Source: Winogradskya humida
GTDB lineage: Bacteria; Actinomycetota; Actinomycetes; Mycobacteriales; Micromonosporaceae
Direction of reading: 5' to 3'
Assembly: GCF_016862215.1 (NCBI RefSeq)
Contig: NZ_BOMN01000066.1
Location: forward strand, 1 to 61,387
Length of the DNA: 61,387 bases
Positions 18,416 through 26,750 of this stretch are shown here, piece by piece; position 1 is the stretch's first letter, and every line of letters starts with the position of its first letter. A program made the position numbers and the translations under genes. The notes under the pieces are model-generated. The model was given only the letters and a program-made list of their open reading frames with translations, was not told the origin of the DNA and searched no databases.

Positions 18416-18967
18416 ATGCGACGCAGTACCGCAGCAGCAGTCGGAACGCTCACCGGAGCCGCCCTCATCATCGGCGTCCGCCTGAGCGTCTCCACGCCGC
18501 CCGTAACCGCAGCCGCACCCCCCGCCATCGACCTCTCCGGCAACGGCCAGGACGACACGGCCGCCCCCGAACCGTCGGCCTCGAAGAAGGGCGGCTCAGA
18601 CAAAGCCGCCGAATCCTCCTCCGAGTCCTCCTCCGACAAGGACGCCTCAGCGGACAAGGACTCGTCCTCGGGCGAGGCCGGCGGCTCCGGCCTGAAAAAC
18701 GGCGTCTTCCAGGGCACCGGCTCCAAGAACCCCTACGGCACCATCCAGGTCTCCATCAAAATCACCGGCGGCAAAATCACCGCCGCCGACGCCACCTACC
18801 CCACCACCGCCGACAGCGCCACCATCAACCCCCCGGCCATCAAAAAACTCAACGAGGAAACGGTCAAAGCCCAGAGCGCCGACGTCGACGCCGTCTCCGG
18901 AGCCACCTTCACCTCCGAGTCCTACGTCAAGTCCCTCCAGGCCGCCATCGACAAGGCCACCCCGTGA
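18416..18967 (+). CDS. Exported FMN-binding domain protein
   Basis: A 183-aa protein: an N-terminal hydrophobic signal or anchor (about 5-30), a Ser/Asp/Glu/Lys-rich linker, then an FMN_bind domain (about 95-183) with GVFQGTG, YGTIQVSIKI and the flavinylation motif DAVSGATFTSESY. In this family ApbE attaches FMN to the Thr of the SGAT motif. It is the likely extracytoplasmic electron acceptor of the upstream reductase. An in-frame GTG three bases earlier could also start it. Confidence 0.88.
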   Translation: MRRSTAAAVGTLTGAALIIGVRLSVSTPPVTAAAPPAIDLSGNGQDDTAAPEPSASKKGGSDKAAESSSESSSDKDASADKDSSSGEAGGSGLKNGVFQGTGSKNPYGTIQVSIKITGGKITAADATYPTTADSATINPPAIKKLNEETVKAQSADVDAVSGATFTSESYVKSLQAAIDKATP

Positions 18968-19395
18968 CCCTCCCGGCCTGTCCGGATGGCGGCACGAGCG
19001 ACCTCCCCGCCCGGAGCTTCGGCAACCCGCTCTTGGGCTTCGGCACTGCCGGTAACCGGGGCTTGGGCTTCCACGCGGCCGGCAACCAGGGCTTGGGCTT
19101 CCACGCGGCCGGCAACCCCGGCTCGGGCTTGGGCGAGGCCCTCGACCCCAGCTCAGGCTTCAGCCTGGCCAGCAACCCCAGCTCGGGCATTGCCATGGCA
19201 GCGGGCTCTAGCCTTCCCATGGCCACAGCCACAGGCCCGGGCTTCGGCATGGCCGCGGGTTCAAGCCTTGGTATGGCCGCGGGTTCAAGCCTCGGCATGG
19301 CCGCGGGCACAAGCCTCGACATGGCCGCGGGCACAAGCCTCGACATGGCCGCGGGCACAAGCCTCGACATGGCGGCGGGCTCGGGTGAGGGCCGG
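18964..19395. repeat. 24-27-base tandem repeats between the FMN-binding gene and apbE
   Basis: Imperfect repeats, such as CAAGCCTCGACATGGCCGCG toward the right end, fill the gap between the FMN-binding gene and apbE. A plus-strand frame (18964-19419, 151 aa) is open and starts with a GTGA overlap, but its product is only Gly/Ala/Ser repeats with no signal peptide. The minus strand is open too, as expected for a repeat. I treat it as a repeat with doubtful coding value. Confidence 0.75.
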
Positions 19396-19430
19396 GCAGG
19401 GTTCCGGCCGGGCGCGTAGAGTCGCGCGTC

Positions 19431-20180
19431 ATGCACCACGCCGAGCACGTGATGGGCACGGTTGTCAGCATCGACCTGGCCGATGATCTGCCCGAGGACA
19501 CCCTGCGCGGGCTGGTCGGTGACGTGTGCGCCTGGCTGCACGAGGTGGACGAGCGGTTCAGCACCTACCGCGAGGACAGCGAAGTGTGCCGCTTCCGCCG
19601 CCGCGAGCTGACGCTGGAGGAATGCTCCCCCGACATGCGCCTGGTCCTGGACGCCTGCGCGGACCTGTGGCGCTCGACGGACGGCTACTTCGATGCGTAC
19701 GCCGCGGGCCCGCTCGATCCCTCTGGTTTTGTCAAAGGCTGGTCGGTCGAGGTCGCCTCGGCCCGCCTGGCCGCGGCAGGCTCCACCCACCACTGCATCA
19801 ACGCCGGCGGCGACATCCGCGCCCGCGGCCTCTCCTCGTCGGGCAAGCCCTGGAGGGTCGGCATCCGCCACCCCTGGGAAGCGGACAAACTCAGCTGGGT
19901 CCTCTCCCTCGCCGACGCCGCGGTAGCCACCTCCGGCACCTACGAGCGAGGCGACCACGTCTTCAACCCCCGAACCGGCAAACCGGCCCGAGGCCTCCGC
20001 TCCGTCACCGTCGTCGGCCCCGACCTGGCCCTGGCCGACGCCTACGCCACCACCGCCCTCGCCATGGGCACCCCCGGCATCGAATGGCTGGCCAAACTCA
20101 TCCCCGACGGCTACGAATCCGCCGTGGTCACCGACGACGCCCGAGCCTTCACCACCCCCAACCTCCCCGCCGCCGTCTAA
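19431..20180 (+). CDS. apbE: FAD:protein FMN transferase ApbE
   Basis: A 249-aa flavinyltransferase that uses FAD and Mg2+ to attach FMN covalently to a Thr in SGAT-type motifs. Seen: MGTVVSIDL, ERFSTYREDSEV, DPSGFVKGWSVE, NAGGDIRARG, AVATSGTYERGDHVFNP and the metal-site DAYATTALAMG. No signal peptide is visible, unlike many ApbE proteins, so it may act in the cytoplasm or begin earlier. The FMN-binding protein upstream is its obvious substrate. Confidence 0.92.
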   Translation: MHHAEHVMGTVVSIDLADDLPEDTLRGLVGDVCAWLHEVDERFSTYREDSEVCRFRRRELTLEECSPDMRLVLDACADLWRSTDGYFDAYAAGPLDPSGFVKGWSVEVASARLAAAGSTHHCINAGGDIRARGLSSSGKPWRVGIRHPWEADKLSWVLSLADAAVATSGTYERGDHVFNPRTGKPARGLRSVTVVGPDLALADAYATTALAMGTPGIEWLAKLIPDGYESAVVTDDARAFTTPNLPAAV

Positions 20181-20224
20181 TTCACCAGCTCAGCCCCGCG
20201 ACCGTTCAGCCCACTTCGTCCGCC

Positions 20225-20330
20225 GCCGCAGCCTGACCCGCCGCCCCCGCCCAGCACGCTGCCTACCCTGCCGTCCGGCCCGCTGCCGCCCGGCCCGCTG
20301 CCGCCCGCCCCGCTGCCGCCCGCCCCGCAA
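20225..20330. repeat. CCGCTGCCGCCCG short tandem repeats
   Basis: A GC-rich gap between the convergent apbE and acetyltransferase genes with repeated CCCGCTGCCGCC units. No gene or clear hairpin terminator is seen. Confidence 0.7.
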
Positions 20331-20334
20331 CGGC

Positions 20335-21522
20335 TCAGAAGTCGGCGAACAGGTAGGGCATCTGCTTGGGGAACAGCGCGCCCAGCACCTGCACCGCTTC
20401 CGCGTCGATCTGGCCGAAGCCGCGCAGCACCACCTCCACCGGGTCCAGGACGCCGTAGGCCAGCGCTGAGATGCCGGCGCAGGTCAGCGTGGCCTGGGGC
20501 TCGTCCTTGGTCTCCTCGACCGTCAGGACGCCCGCCTCGCCCGTGATGCGGTAGCGCCCGCTGAGCAGGTCGTCGTTGATCACCTCGACGGTGACGCCGA
20601 GGTCTGCGCGGGTGTGCAGACCGTTCAGGGCTGTCATCGAGAGCAGCCGCACCATCGGGCCACCGTGTTTCGGGTAGCCGGTGCGCCCCTCGGTCACCAC
20701 CGCGAAGTCCGTGCCCCACAGGTCGGGGACCTCGTCGGCGCCGATCTTCACGATCACACGGGCGACCTGGTCGACGTGCCGGGCGAAATACTGCAGGAGC
20801 AGCGCGCGACCGAGGGGCCCGGTGGTCAGCAGATCCTCGGCGATCAGGTCCCCGCCGTACTCATCGATCCGGTAGATCACCGCCCCCACCACCTCGCCGC
20901 CGGAACGGGCGATCGCCACCCAGCGCTTGGTCCGGTCGCGGAACTCTGCCGTGCGGGTCTCGTCGAACACGGCGAACCCGTGCCGCTCCTCCAGCAGGCG
21001 CAACGTGAGCGCGTCGAACTCGTCAAAGGCCGCGGCGAACGGCAACCGCTCGACCTCGCCCGGCAGCTCAGCCCGGACCAGGTGCGCGAGGCCCTCAGGC
21101 GCGAACGTGGCGGTGCGCACCCGGGGCATCCCCACATAGCCGAAGTGCCCGTAGAACGAGGGACGGAACGGGTAGAGGGCGCTCACGGCACACCCCTGCT
21201 CCCGCGTCTGCTCCAGCAACCGAGTCAGCAGCTGCCGCACGAACCCCCGCCGACGCGCGGACGGATGCGAGACCACGGAGGCGACGCCGGCCATGTCGTG
21301 CACCACGCCACGCACGTTCTGCCGCATCGCCAGGGCGGTGACAGCCGCCAGCACCTGCCCGTCCTCCTCGGCGACCAGCCCGGTGGCGGTTACGTAGAAG
21401 GGCATGCGCCGCGCATAGGTCTCCTTGTCGGCCTCAGGCCACGGAGAGCTCTCGAAGGCATAGGCCGCAAGGTCGAACATCGCGTCGGGCCGCTCTTCAG
21501 CGGGTATCTGTCGGATCTGCAT
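20335..21522 (-). CDS. Eis-like GNAT N-acetyltransferase
   Basis: A 395-aa protein of the Eis/DUF4081-type fold: an N-terminal GNAT domain (about 1-150) with the acetyl-CoA loop HPSARRRGFVRQLL (near 95), a second GNAT-like half, and a SCP2-like C-terminal domain (about 285-395) ending FPKQMPYLFADF with a free C-terminal carboxylate as in Eis. Acceptors could be amines of drugs or peptides; the sequence does not say which. The ATG at 21522 is the natural N-terminus (MQIRQI). Confidence 0.85.
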   Translation of the reverse strand: MQIRQIPAEERPDAMFDLAAYAFESSPWPEADKETYARRMPFYVTATGLVAEEDGQVLAAVTALAMRQNVRGVVHDMAGVASVVSHPSARRRGFVRQLLTRLLEQTREQGCAVSALYPFRPSFYGHFGYVGMPRVRTATFAPEGLAHLVRAELPGEVERLPFAAAFDEFDALTLRLLEERHGFAVFDETRTAEFRDRTKRWVAIARSGGEVVGAVIYRIDEYGGDLIAEDLLTTGPLGRALLLQYFARHVDQVARVIVKIGADEVPDLWGTDFAVVTEGRTGYPKHGGPMVRLLSMTALNGLHTRADLGVTVEVINDDLLSGRYRITGEAGVLTVEETKDEPQATLTCAGISALAYGVLDPVEVVLRGFGQIDAEAVQVLGALFPKQMPYLFADF

Positions 21523-21719
21523 GGCCCCATCCAACCCCCAGCCGCCCCGGCCCCGCTCCCCAGATTTCCAGCCTGTGGATAACCCCTCTCGGGTACGCCC
21601 GAAGCCCCGTACCCCGAGCTCATCGGAGCCCGAACCGCGCTCCCCCGCGTACTGAAATGCGGTCAAAGGGGTCTTGACCTGGCCTTTTCCGGGGTGACGA
21701 CGCGCCGGGGGACCCCGGT

Positions 21720-21749
21720 TTGGCAAGTGTCGGCTGGACCAAGTAATGT
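21720..21749 (+). promoter_or_regulatory. Likely promoter of the tRNA cluster
   Basis: TTGGCA (21720-21725) and TAATGT (21744-21749) are spaced by 18 bases, and the first tRNA begins 33 bases after the -10 box. This is a reasonable housekeeping-sigma promoter for the three tRNA genes. A TTGACC at 21674 is a weaker alternative -35. Confidence 0.5.
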
Positions 21750-21782
21750 TTCTTCCGTCGCCGGGGGAACCCGGAGGGACAA

Positions 21783-21855
21783 GCGGACGTAGCGCAGCTG
21801 GTAGCGCATCACCTTGCCAAGGTGAGGGTCGCGGGTTCGAATCCCGTCGTCCGCT
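21783..21855 (+). tRNA. tRNA-Gly (GCC)
   Basis: A full cloverleaf: acceptor GCGGACG pairs with CGTCCGC, the anticodon loop CTTGCCAAG has anticodon GCC, and the T arm is GCGGGTTCGAATCCCGT. CCA is not encoded. Confidence 0.95.
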
Positions 21856-21892
21856 CGGAGAGGCCACCACAGTTCGTTGCGGAGGCCAGCTC

Positions 21893-21963
21893 GGTGGAGT
21901 GGCCGAGAGGCGAGGCAACGGCCTGCAAAGCCGTCTACACGGGTTCAAATCCCGTCTCCACCT
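21893..21963 (+). tRNA. tRNA-Cys (GCA)
   Basis: Acceptor GGTGGAG pairs with CTCCACC, the anticodon loop CTGCAAA carries GCA, and the T arm is CGGGTTCAAATCCCG. CCA is not encoded. It lies 37 bases after tRNA-Gly. Confidence 0.95.
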
Positions 21964-21979
21964 CGGCAACAAGAACGAG

Positions 21980-22053
21980 GGCGATTGGCGCAGCGGGAGC
22001 GCGCTTCCCTGACACGGAAGAGGTCACTGGTTCGATCCCAGTATCGCCCACCA
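21980..22053 (+). tRNA. tRNA-Val (GAC), integration target
   Basis: Acceptor GGCGATT pairs with the 3' side (ATCGCC) except at the last pair, the anticodon loop CTGACAC carries GAC, and the T arm is CTGGTTCGATCCCAG. Here a CCA follows the discriminator base, unlike in the other two tRNAs. The 3' part from 22005 on is the left attachment site of the AICE, so the present 3' end comes from the element. Confidence 0.95.
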
Positions 22054-22056
22054 GCA
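22005..22056 (+). other. att copy 1 (attL) in tRNA-Val
   Basis: These 52 bases, from TTCCCTGACACGG to CCACCAGCA, are identical to 39098-39149, and 42 of them (22009-22050) are identical to 58655-58696. They run from the anticodon stem to just past CCA. All three copies have the same orientation, as expected for attL, an internal junction and attR of a tandem array. Confidence 0.95.
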
Positions 22057-22057
22057 C

Positions 22058-22090
22058 AGAGGCCATGTCCCACCAGCGGACATGGCCTCT
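22058..22090. terminator. 13-bp hairpin between attL and int
   Basis: AGAGGCCATGTCC (22058-22070) pairs with GGACATGGCCTCT (22078-22090) around a 7-base loop. It can end the tRNA transcript on the plus strand and the long int operon on the minus strand. Confidence 0.8.
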
Positions 22091-22099
22091 TCTGTGTCT

Positions 22100-22118
22100 G
22101 AGTGACTAACTGGGTGAC
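22100..22118. repeat. 19-base end repeat, left copy
   Basis: GAGTGACTAACTGGGTGAC occurs here and, with one change, at 38985-39003 in the same orientation, inside both ends of the AICE. Each contains GTGAC twice. Candidate arm-type binding sites for Int or Xis; the copy here abuts the int stop codon. Confidence 0.55.
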
Positions 22119-23284
22119 TAAGAAACGCACTCCCCTTTGTGCGGGAAGATCCGATCCATGGCGCTAGCTCCCGTCAACAGGACGGGCCTGAGCTGATGCC
22201 GGTACACCTTCTCCGTGACCGAGGTTCCGGAGTGCCCGCACAGGTCGGCGATGTCACCGATCGAGACGCCGTCGTCCGACAGCAGGGAGACGAAGCTGTG
22301 CCGTAGCTCCCGGGGCGTCCAGTCCCCCTGGTCCAACCCTGCTTCCTTGGTGATGCGACGGAAGGCCCGGCGAACGTTGGCGGCATCGAGTTCCGTGCCG
22401 AGCGCTGAGGAAAAGACCAAATCGAGGGCCTGCCAGTCACCGCCGGCCTTTTTGCGATCGTCCTCCTGAAGCGCCCGCTGAGCGCGTAGGGCGACTACTG
22501 CGCGCAGAGGTAGGGCGAGGGTCCGGCGAGACTTGGGGGTCTTGGTATCTCCGCCGTCGCGGACCGATGCCCACACCTGGATAGAGGGCGGGACGGGACT
22601 GACCGCCTCCAGGTCGCCCATCAGATCGACGTTTTTCCAGGTTAGAGCCCGCAGCTCTTCCGTCCTGGCCCCGGTCAGTAGCGAGATCACGACGTACGCG
22701 TAGAGCCGGGTGTCTTCGGCTGCGTTCAGGAGCGCTTTCGCGGCTTCCAGCGTCAGTGATTTGGAAGGGCGGCCGGGCTTGCCGGTCGGGATGCCGCAGA
22801 GGACTACGACGTTGCGCTTGACCTTGTCACGAGCCATGGCGCGATCAACCGCGCGGCTCAAGCATTCATGGATGCGTCGCACCGTGCTGGTGCTGAGGTG
22901 ATGGGCGAGACCGAGCAGCCATTTATCGACTTCTGATGCCTTGAGCTCGCGCAGCTTTCGTGCGCCAAGGCCGGAGATGATGTGCTTGCAGAGGTAGCGG
23001 TTCTTCTCGATGGTGCTCTGCGATCTACCGTTGAGCCCGTAGGTGAGCCAATCTTCGACGGCCTGGGCGACGGTGAAGCCCGCTTGGTCCTGAGCAAGGC
23101 CGTCCTCGTACTCACGAATCTTGCTGCGGAGTGCGTTGTTGGCTTCGGTCTTGGTCTTGCCACTGGTTTTGCGGACGATGCGTTTACCGGCCGGGGTGTA
23201 GCCGACGGTGACTGTGGCGATCCAGCGTTGGCGCTGTTCGTCCCAGTGGATCCCGCCGTCTCCTCGGCTGCGGCGTTTGGTCAT
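22118..23284 (-). CDS. int: Tyrosine recombinase (integrase)
   Basis: A 388-aa phage-type integrase that recombines attP with tRNA-Val. Residues about 60-170 are the core-binding SAM-like domain. In the catalytic domain the first Arg lies in LLTGARTEELRALTW, the H-x-x-R box appears as TPRELRHSFVSLL, then LCGHS, and the nucleophile is the Tyr in EKVYRHQ. The length is normal for AICE integrases. Its ATG overlaps the xis stop (ATGA). It is the last gene of the replication-excision operon and ends 62 bases from attL. Confidence 0.95.
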   Translation of the reverse strand: MTKRRSRGDGGIHWDEQRQRWIATVTVGYTPAGKRIVRKTSGKTKTEANNALRSKIREYEDGLAQDQAGFTVAQAVEDWLTYGLNGRSQSTIEKNRYLCKHIISGLGARKLRELKASEVDKWLLGLAHHLSTSTVRRIHECLSRAVDRAMARDKVKRNVVVLCGIPTGKPGRPSKSLTLEAAKALLNAAEDTRLYAYVVISLLTGARTEELRALTWKNVDLMGDLEAVSPVPPSIQVWASVRDGGDTKTPKSRRTLALPLRAVVALRAQRALQEDDRKKAGGDWQALDLVFSSALGTELDAANVRRAFRRITKEAGLDQGDWTPRELRHSFVSLLSDDGVSIGDIADLCGHSGTSVTEKVYRHQLRPVLLTGASAMDRIFPHKGECVS

Positions 23285-23511
23285 GCGGCGATTCCTCTCG
23301 TGCTCTCACGTTCCAGTAGTGCGACGTAGTCGGTGATGGCTCGGGCCGGTACAAGCCGCGTACGGCCTTCCTTTACGGTGTGCAGCCGTCCGGATCGGAT
23401 CAGTTCGTAGATCACGGACCGGCTCAGGCTCAACAGCCGCATCGCCTCAGGGATGCGGTACAGCTCCTTACGAGCGGTGTCGTCCAACGGCGTTTCCTTT
23501 CTCGCGAACAT
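23281..23511 (-). CDS. xis: Excisionase (HTH, MerR/AlpA type)
   Basis: A 76-aa DNA-binding protein with the winged HTH typical of excisionases: YRIPEAMRLLSLSRSVIYELIRSGRL, then TRLVPARAITDYVALLE. The ATG at 23511 shares one base with the rep stop (TGATG), which decides the start over an upstream in-frame ATG. It directs Int toward excision. Tight overlap with both neighbours indicates coupled translation in the order rep, xis, int. Confidence 0.92.
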   Translation of the reverse strand: MFARKETPLDDTARKELYRIPEAMRLLSLSRSVIYELIRSGRLHTVKEGRTRLVPARAITDYVALLERESTRGIAA

Positions 23512-25322
23512 CAGGCGGCCAGGGGTATGGGTAGGGTTTCGGCGCGTTCGTGGGCCAGTTCCTCGCATCCGGCGTCACGGCGTTCGCGGGCCATGGCGGC
23601 GGCGGTGTTGGCGAGTAACGCATCGCCACTGGTGTGCCAGCCGACTCCAGCGAAGGACAGCGTGCCGATGAGCAACGTCGTCTGAACCTCGACAGGCCCG
23701 GTGATGGCCGCTGTGCCCAGGTGATCATTCGTCGGGCTGGGGTGGTCAACGCGTCGGAAGGCGATCCGAGCGGCGCGGAGTGCACCAAAGGTGACGGAGT
23801 ATCGGCGGCCTTTGGTGAGGAAGTGTCCGCCGTAGCCGAGCATGTGTGCCCATCGACGCAGCCGCGCATAGGGATTGACGGCTGTGGGCCGTTTCGCCGG
23901 TTGACTGTCAAGGCTGGCTTGACGCTCGGCGACGCAGACGGGGCAGGCCGCGTAGCGGGTCCGGGTGCCGCAGTCCTGGCAGGTCCAGGGCGTGTCGAAC
24001 GGTATGAGCCGGTCCCCCGGTTCGGGATGGGTCACGAACCGTCCGGCGAGGGGTGCGGAGTGTTGGGTGGGGCGGCCGAGGCGCCAGCACGCGTCGATGA
24101 GGCGGGCGGTGTGATCTCCCTGGGCGTCGGCGTAGTCGTCGACGTTCTCGGCGGTGATGCGGGTGGAGGTGTGCCCGGTGGCCTCGGTGCTCTTGGTGGC
24201 GTACTTGGCCAAGTATCCCGCTGCCATGCCGTCAGTCATTTCGCCGTCACCAGTGAGGGTGATGGGCCGGATGTCGACCTGTTCTCCCCAGCCGACCGGC
24301 CATCCCGCAGCCCGGTCCGGATGCGCCGGAGTGTTGACGGTGATGTCGTGGGCGGCCTGTTCGAGGGCGTTGATGAGGTCGTCGGCGCCGATGGCCTCGG
24401 GTGGGGCAAGGATCGCATCGGGGTCGTCCGGGTTGACGCCGTCGAGGCGGACCAGGGCGTGGAAGTGGACGGCGCCCCGGCGCTGCATCTCGGCGACTTT
24501 GCCTGGTGAGACCCGCACGGGTGCCTTCCAGGTCGTCTTGCCCGAGGCGGAAACGACCGGGTGGAACGGGATGCCACGTTGGCGGCAGAGTTTTGTGAGG
24601 GCGCGTTCGGCGGCCTGTTTGGTGTGATGCCAGAGTTGGGGCGCGTACAGGTTGAACACGGCCTGGTGGTCGTAGTCGTAGCAGTCCTGGCAGAGTGGCT
24701 GTCCGAGCAGCGGGTCATCGGGTTCGTGGCGGCTCCAGCAGACAGCCGGCTTTTCGTGTTCGCACAGGCCGGTGTCGCGGCGGGCGTGGCAGGGTTCGGC
24801 CCGGCAGTCGCAGCGGCGCCTGTCGTGGCAGGTGTGTTTCTTGACGGTGCGACTGTGGACGGTGCCGAACGACGGGGCGGTCAGGGTGAGGAACACGGCC
24901 GGGTGCCGGGTGACCGTGGCGGGGATGCCCTTGCCGCCTACGAGTCCGGCGCGCAGAAGCTGGTAGGCGTCGCGCTGGTAGGTGCGAGCGCAGGACGGGC
25001 ACACGGCGTGGCGACGGTTGCCGCAGGCTTTATAGATGGCGGAGTCGGGCAGTTCGTCGGTGTGCCGTTCGCTGAGCAGGCGTCCGGTGTCGGGCTCGAC
25101 GGTGGTCAGGGAGCCGGACAGGCGGATCGGGCGGGTGCAGGCGCCAGCGGCTTTGACGTGTTCGAGCCAGGCGAAATAGTCCGGCCGGGCGGCACGGGCG
25201 AGTGCTGATCCGGCGGCGGTGTAGGCCGGGGCCGGTGGTGTCCAGGCGTAGGCGGTTTCGGGGTTCGAGCCCGCACCCCGGGCAGAGTTCTCCCGGGATG
25301 CGAGGTCCAGCAACGAATCCAT
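23511..25322 (-). CDS. RepSA-type HUH replication initiator
   Basis: A 603-aa rolling-circle initiator of the pSAM2 RepSA kind, used when the excised element replicates. Seen: N-terminal zinc-finger-like CGNRRHAVCPSCA, the HUH metal motif in AVHFHALVRLDG (near residue 290), the tyrosine motif AGYLAKYATKS (near 380), and a second zinc ribbon CQDCGTRTRYAACPVC (near 470). The start at 25322 overlaps the preceding stop as TGATG. The double-strand origin should be nearby but I cannot place it. Confidence 0.9.
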   Translation of the reverse strand: MDSLLDLASRENSARGAGSNPETAYAWTPPAPAYTAAGSALARAARPDYFAWLEHVKAAGACTRPIRLSGSLTTVEPDTGRLLSERHTDELPDSAIYKACGNRRHAVCPSCARTYQRDAYQLLRAGLVGGKGIPATVTRHPAVFLTLTAPSFGTVHSRTVKKHTCHDRRRCDCRAEPCHARRDTGLCEHEKPAVCWSRHEPDDPLLGQPLCQDCYDYDHQAVFNLYAPQLWHHTKQAAERALTKLCRQRGIPFHPVVSASGKTTWKAPVRVSPGKVAEMQRRGAVHFHALVRLDGVNPDDPDAILAPPEAIGADDLINALEQAAHDITVNTPAHPDRAAGWPVGWGEQVDIRPITLTGDGEMTDGMAAGYLAKYATKSTEATGHTSTRITAENVDDYADAQGDHTARLIDACWRLGRPTQHSAPLAGRFVTHPEPGDRLIPFDTPWTCQDCGTRTRYAACPVCVAERQASLDSQPAKRPTAVNPYARLRRWAHMLGYGGHFLTKGRRYSVTFGALRAARIAFRRVDHPSPTNDHLGTAAITGPVEVQTTLLIGTLSFAGVGWHTSGDALLANTAAAMARERRDAGCEELAHERAETLPIPLAA

Positions 25323-25615
25323 CAGGCAGCGTTCCCGGTAGCGGGGTGCTGCGGGCCATGGTGGCCGGTGAAGGTGAAGGTCACCACGTGTTCGATGACG
25401 GTGATGAGGCAGTTCGGGCACTGCCGTTCACGCGGTTCGTGACGCCCGCAGGCGATGGTGGAAGCGGTCGTGCCGGATCGGATGGTGACCGGTCGGCGGC
25501 AGGTGCCGCCGTCGACGACGGCGACAACGGAGCGGCGGGTGTCGTAGGGGTGGGGCTCTGCGTTGGCAGGGCAGCTGTGGGTGAGGTGGTGGATGTCGAC
25601 GTGGACGAAGGTCAT
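25322..25615 (-). CDS. Small AICE protein of unknown function
   Basis: A 97-aa Cys/His-rich protein (several His near the N-terminus, CRRP, IACGRHEPRERQCPNC) that could bind zinc through CGRH..CPNC. Overlaps the Spd-like gene upstream by four bases and couples into rep by TGATG. No family recognised; genes of this size at this place are common in AICEs. Confidence 0.7.
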   Translation of the reverse strand: MTFVHVDIHHLTHSCPANAEPHPYDTRRSVVAVVDGGTCRRPVTIRSGTTASTIACGRHEPRERQCPNCLITVIEHVVTFTFTGHHGPQHPATGNAA

Positions 25616-26463
25616 CGGGCACCACCGAGCACAGGGCTATGCCCGTTGAGCGGTGCGGGTGTCGGGTGGTGTCCCCGGATGGCGTTGAGCAGTTGTCCGG
25701 CAACGGCCGGGGGCACGCTCATGCGGGCGGCCAGCTCGTCGACGGTGATGGGTTGCCCGGTGGTCTGCTCGTGCTGGGCGACGGAGAACCGGGCGGTGGG
25801 CAGGAGGTGGGCAGGGGCTTCCGGAGTCGGTTCCGGCACGGCCGCGGTGATGACGGCGGGCGCGACGCTGACCGTTGCGGGTAGCGCCTGTTCGCTGGTT
25901 GCCGGGATGGCGTCGGTGGCCGGTTCGCTGGCGGTGATGGACTGGGCGGCGGCCAGAAGTTCCGCTGCTTGTTCTTGGATGGCGGCGAAGTCCGGGCGGA
26001 TGCGTCCGGCGACGAGTTCGACGCCGATGACCAGCATGACGACCAGGGCGAAAATCGCACGTAGACCCCACGAGCCGGGGGATGCGAAGTTGATGGTCGC
26101 AGAGATGACAGCAGCGCTGATGAACACGACCATGGCGCCGCGTTTGGCGTCCTTGGCGATGCCTGCTGTGCGGACGACGGTGAGCATCGAGACCATGGCG
26201 GCGTCGAAGATCAGCGGCACAAGGTAGGCGAAGTAGCCGGCCTTTTCGCTCCACAGGTAGTGGGCCTGGTGCAGGTAGCTGGTGAGCAGCGCGCCGAGCA
26301 GTACGAACCGGTTGAAGCGCTTGATGGAGTCGATGGCCTTGAGCATGTCGGGGACGGCTTTTTCGGCGTAGGTGAGGGCGAATACCTCGGTGAAGTTCTT
26401 GGTGACCGGTGCCGTGATCGCCAAGGGACTGGTTTTGGCGTCGCGGTTTTTACGGAGCTTCAT
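25612..26463 (-). CDS. Spd-like / DUF2637-type membrane protein
   Basis: A 283-aa protein. Residues about 50-165 hold four membrane segments (FVLLGALLTSYLHQ, GYFAYLVPLIFDAAMVSML, AMVVFISAAVISATINF, LRAIFALVVMLVIGVELV). A Pro/Ala linker follows and the C-terminus (about 235-265) reads like a HTH (ITVDELAARMSVPPAVAGQLL). Resembles the DUF2637 and SpdB proteins of Streptomyces plasmids, which help spread DNA through the mycelium. ATGA overlap with the upstream gene sets the start. Confidence 0.75.
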   Translation of the reverse strand: MKLRKNRDAKTSPLAITAPVTKNFTEVFALTYAEKAVPDMLKAIDSIKRFNRFVLLGALLTSYLHQAHYLWSEKAGYFAYLVPLIFDAAMVSMLTVVRTAGIAKDAKRGAMVVFISAAVISATINFASPGSWGLRAIFALVVMLVIGVELVAGRIRPDFAAIQEQAAELLAAAQSITASEPATDAIPATSEQALPATVSVAPAVITAAVPEPTPEAPAHLLPTARFSVAQHEQTTGQPITVDELAARMSVPPAVAGQLLNAIRGHHPTPAPLNGHSPVLGGAR

Positions 26464-26750
26464 CGGATGCCTCCGTCGTTGGTGACGGGCACGACGGCGG
26501 TGACGCCGTTGCAGTTGCTGCACCAAATCGCGGCGTATCCGTCACTGAGCAGTTCGTTGATGCGGTCGTCGAGGGTTTCCTGATCAGTCAGGAAGACGGA
26601 GCTGTCGTCACATTCCTCGCACCACTTCTTGGTGGGGCACAGGCGCAGGACAGGCCCAAGGATGGGAGAGATTCCGGCGGGGGTCATCCCGTCGATGCAC
26701 CAGTGGCAGCCGGGTGCGGTGCTGTGGTCGTGTCGGTCGTAGAGGCTCAT
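26460..26750 (-). CDS. Small cysteine-rich AICE protein
   Basis: A 96-aa protein with cysteine pairs (CHWCIDG, CPTKKWCEEC, WCSNCNG) suggesting two zinc ribbons. The ATG at 26750 overlaps the stop of the next small gene upstream. Its place in the transfer operon and zinc-ribbon look are the only clues; function unknown. Confidence 0.72.
   Translation of the reverse strand: MSLYDRHDHSTAPGCHWCIDGMTPAGISPILGPVLRLCPTKKWCEECDDSSVFLTDQETLDDRINELLSDGYAAIWCSNCNGVTAVVPVTNDGGIR

Noticed and set aside
18927..19958. Minus-strand 343-aa open frame
   Set aside because: Formed by the tandem repeats and by antisense of apbE; composition is repeat-driven and no start signal is seen.
21945..22130. Minus-strand open frame over the tRNA cluster
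   Set aside because: Antisense translation of tRNA-Val and tRNA-Cys, with the same artefact peptide and no ribosome site.
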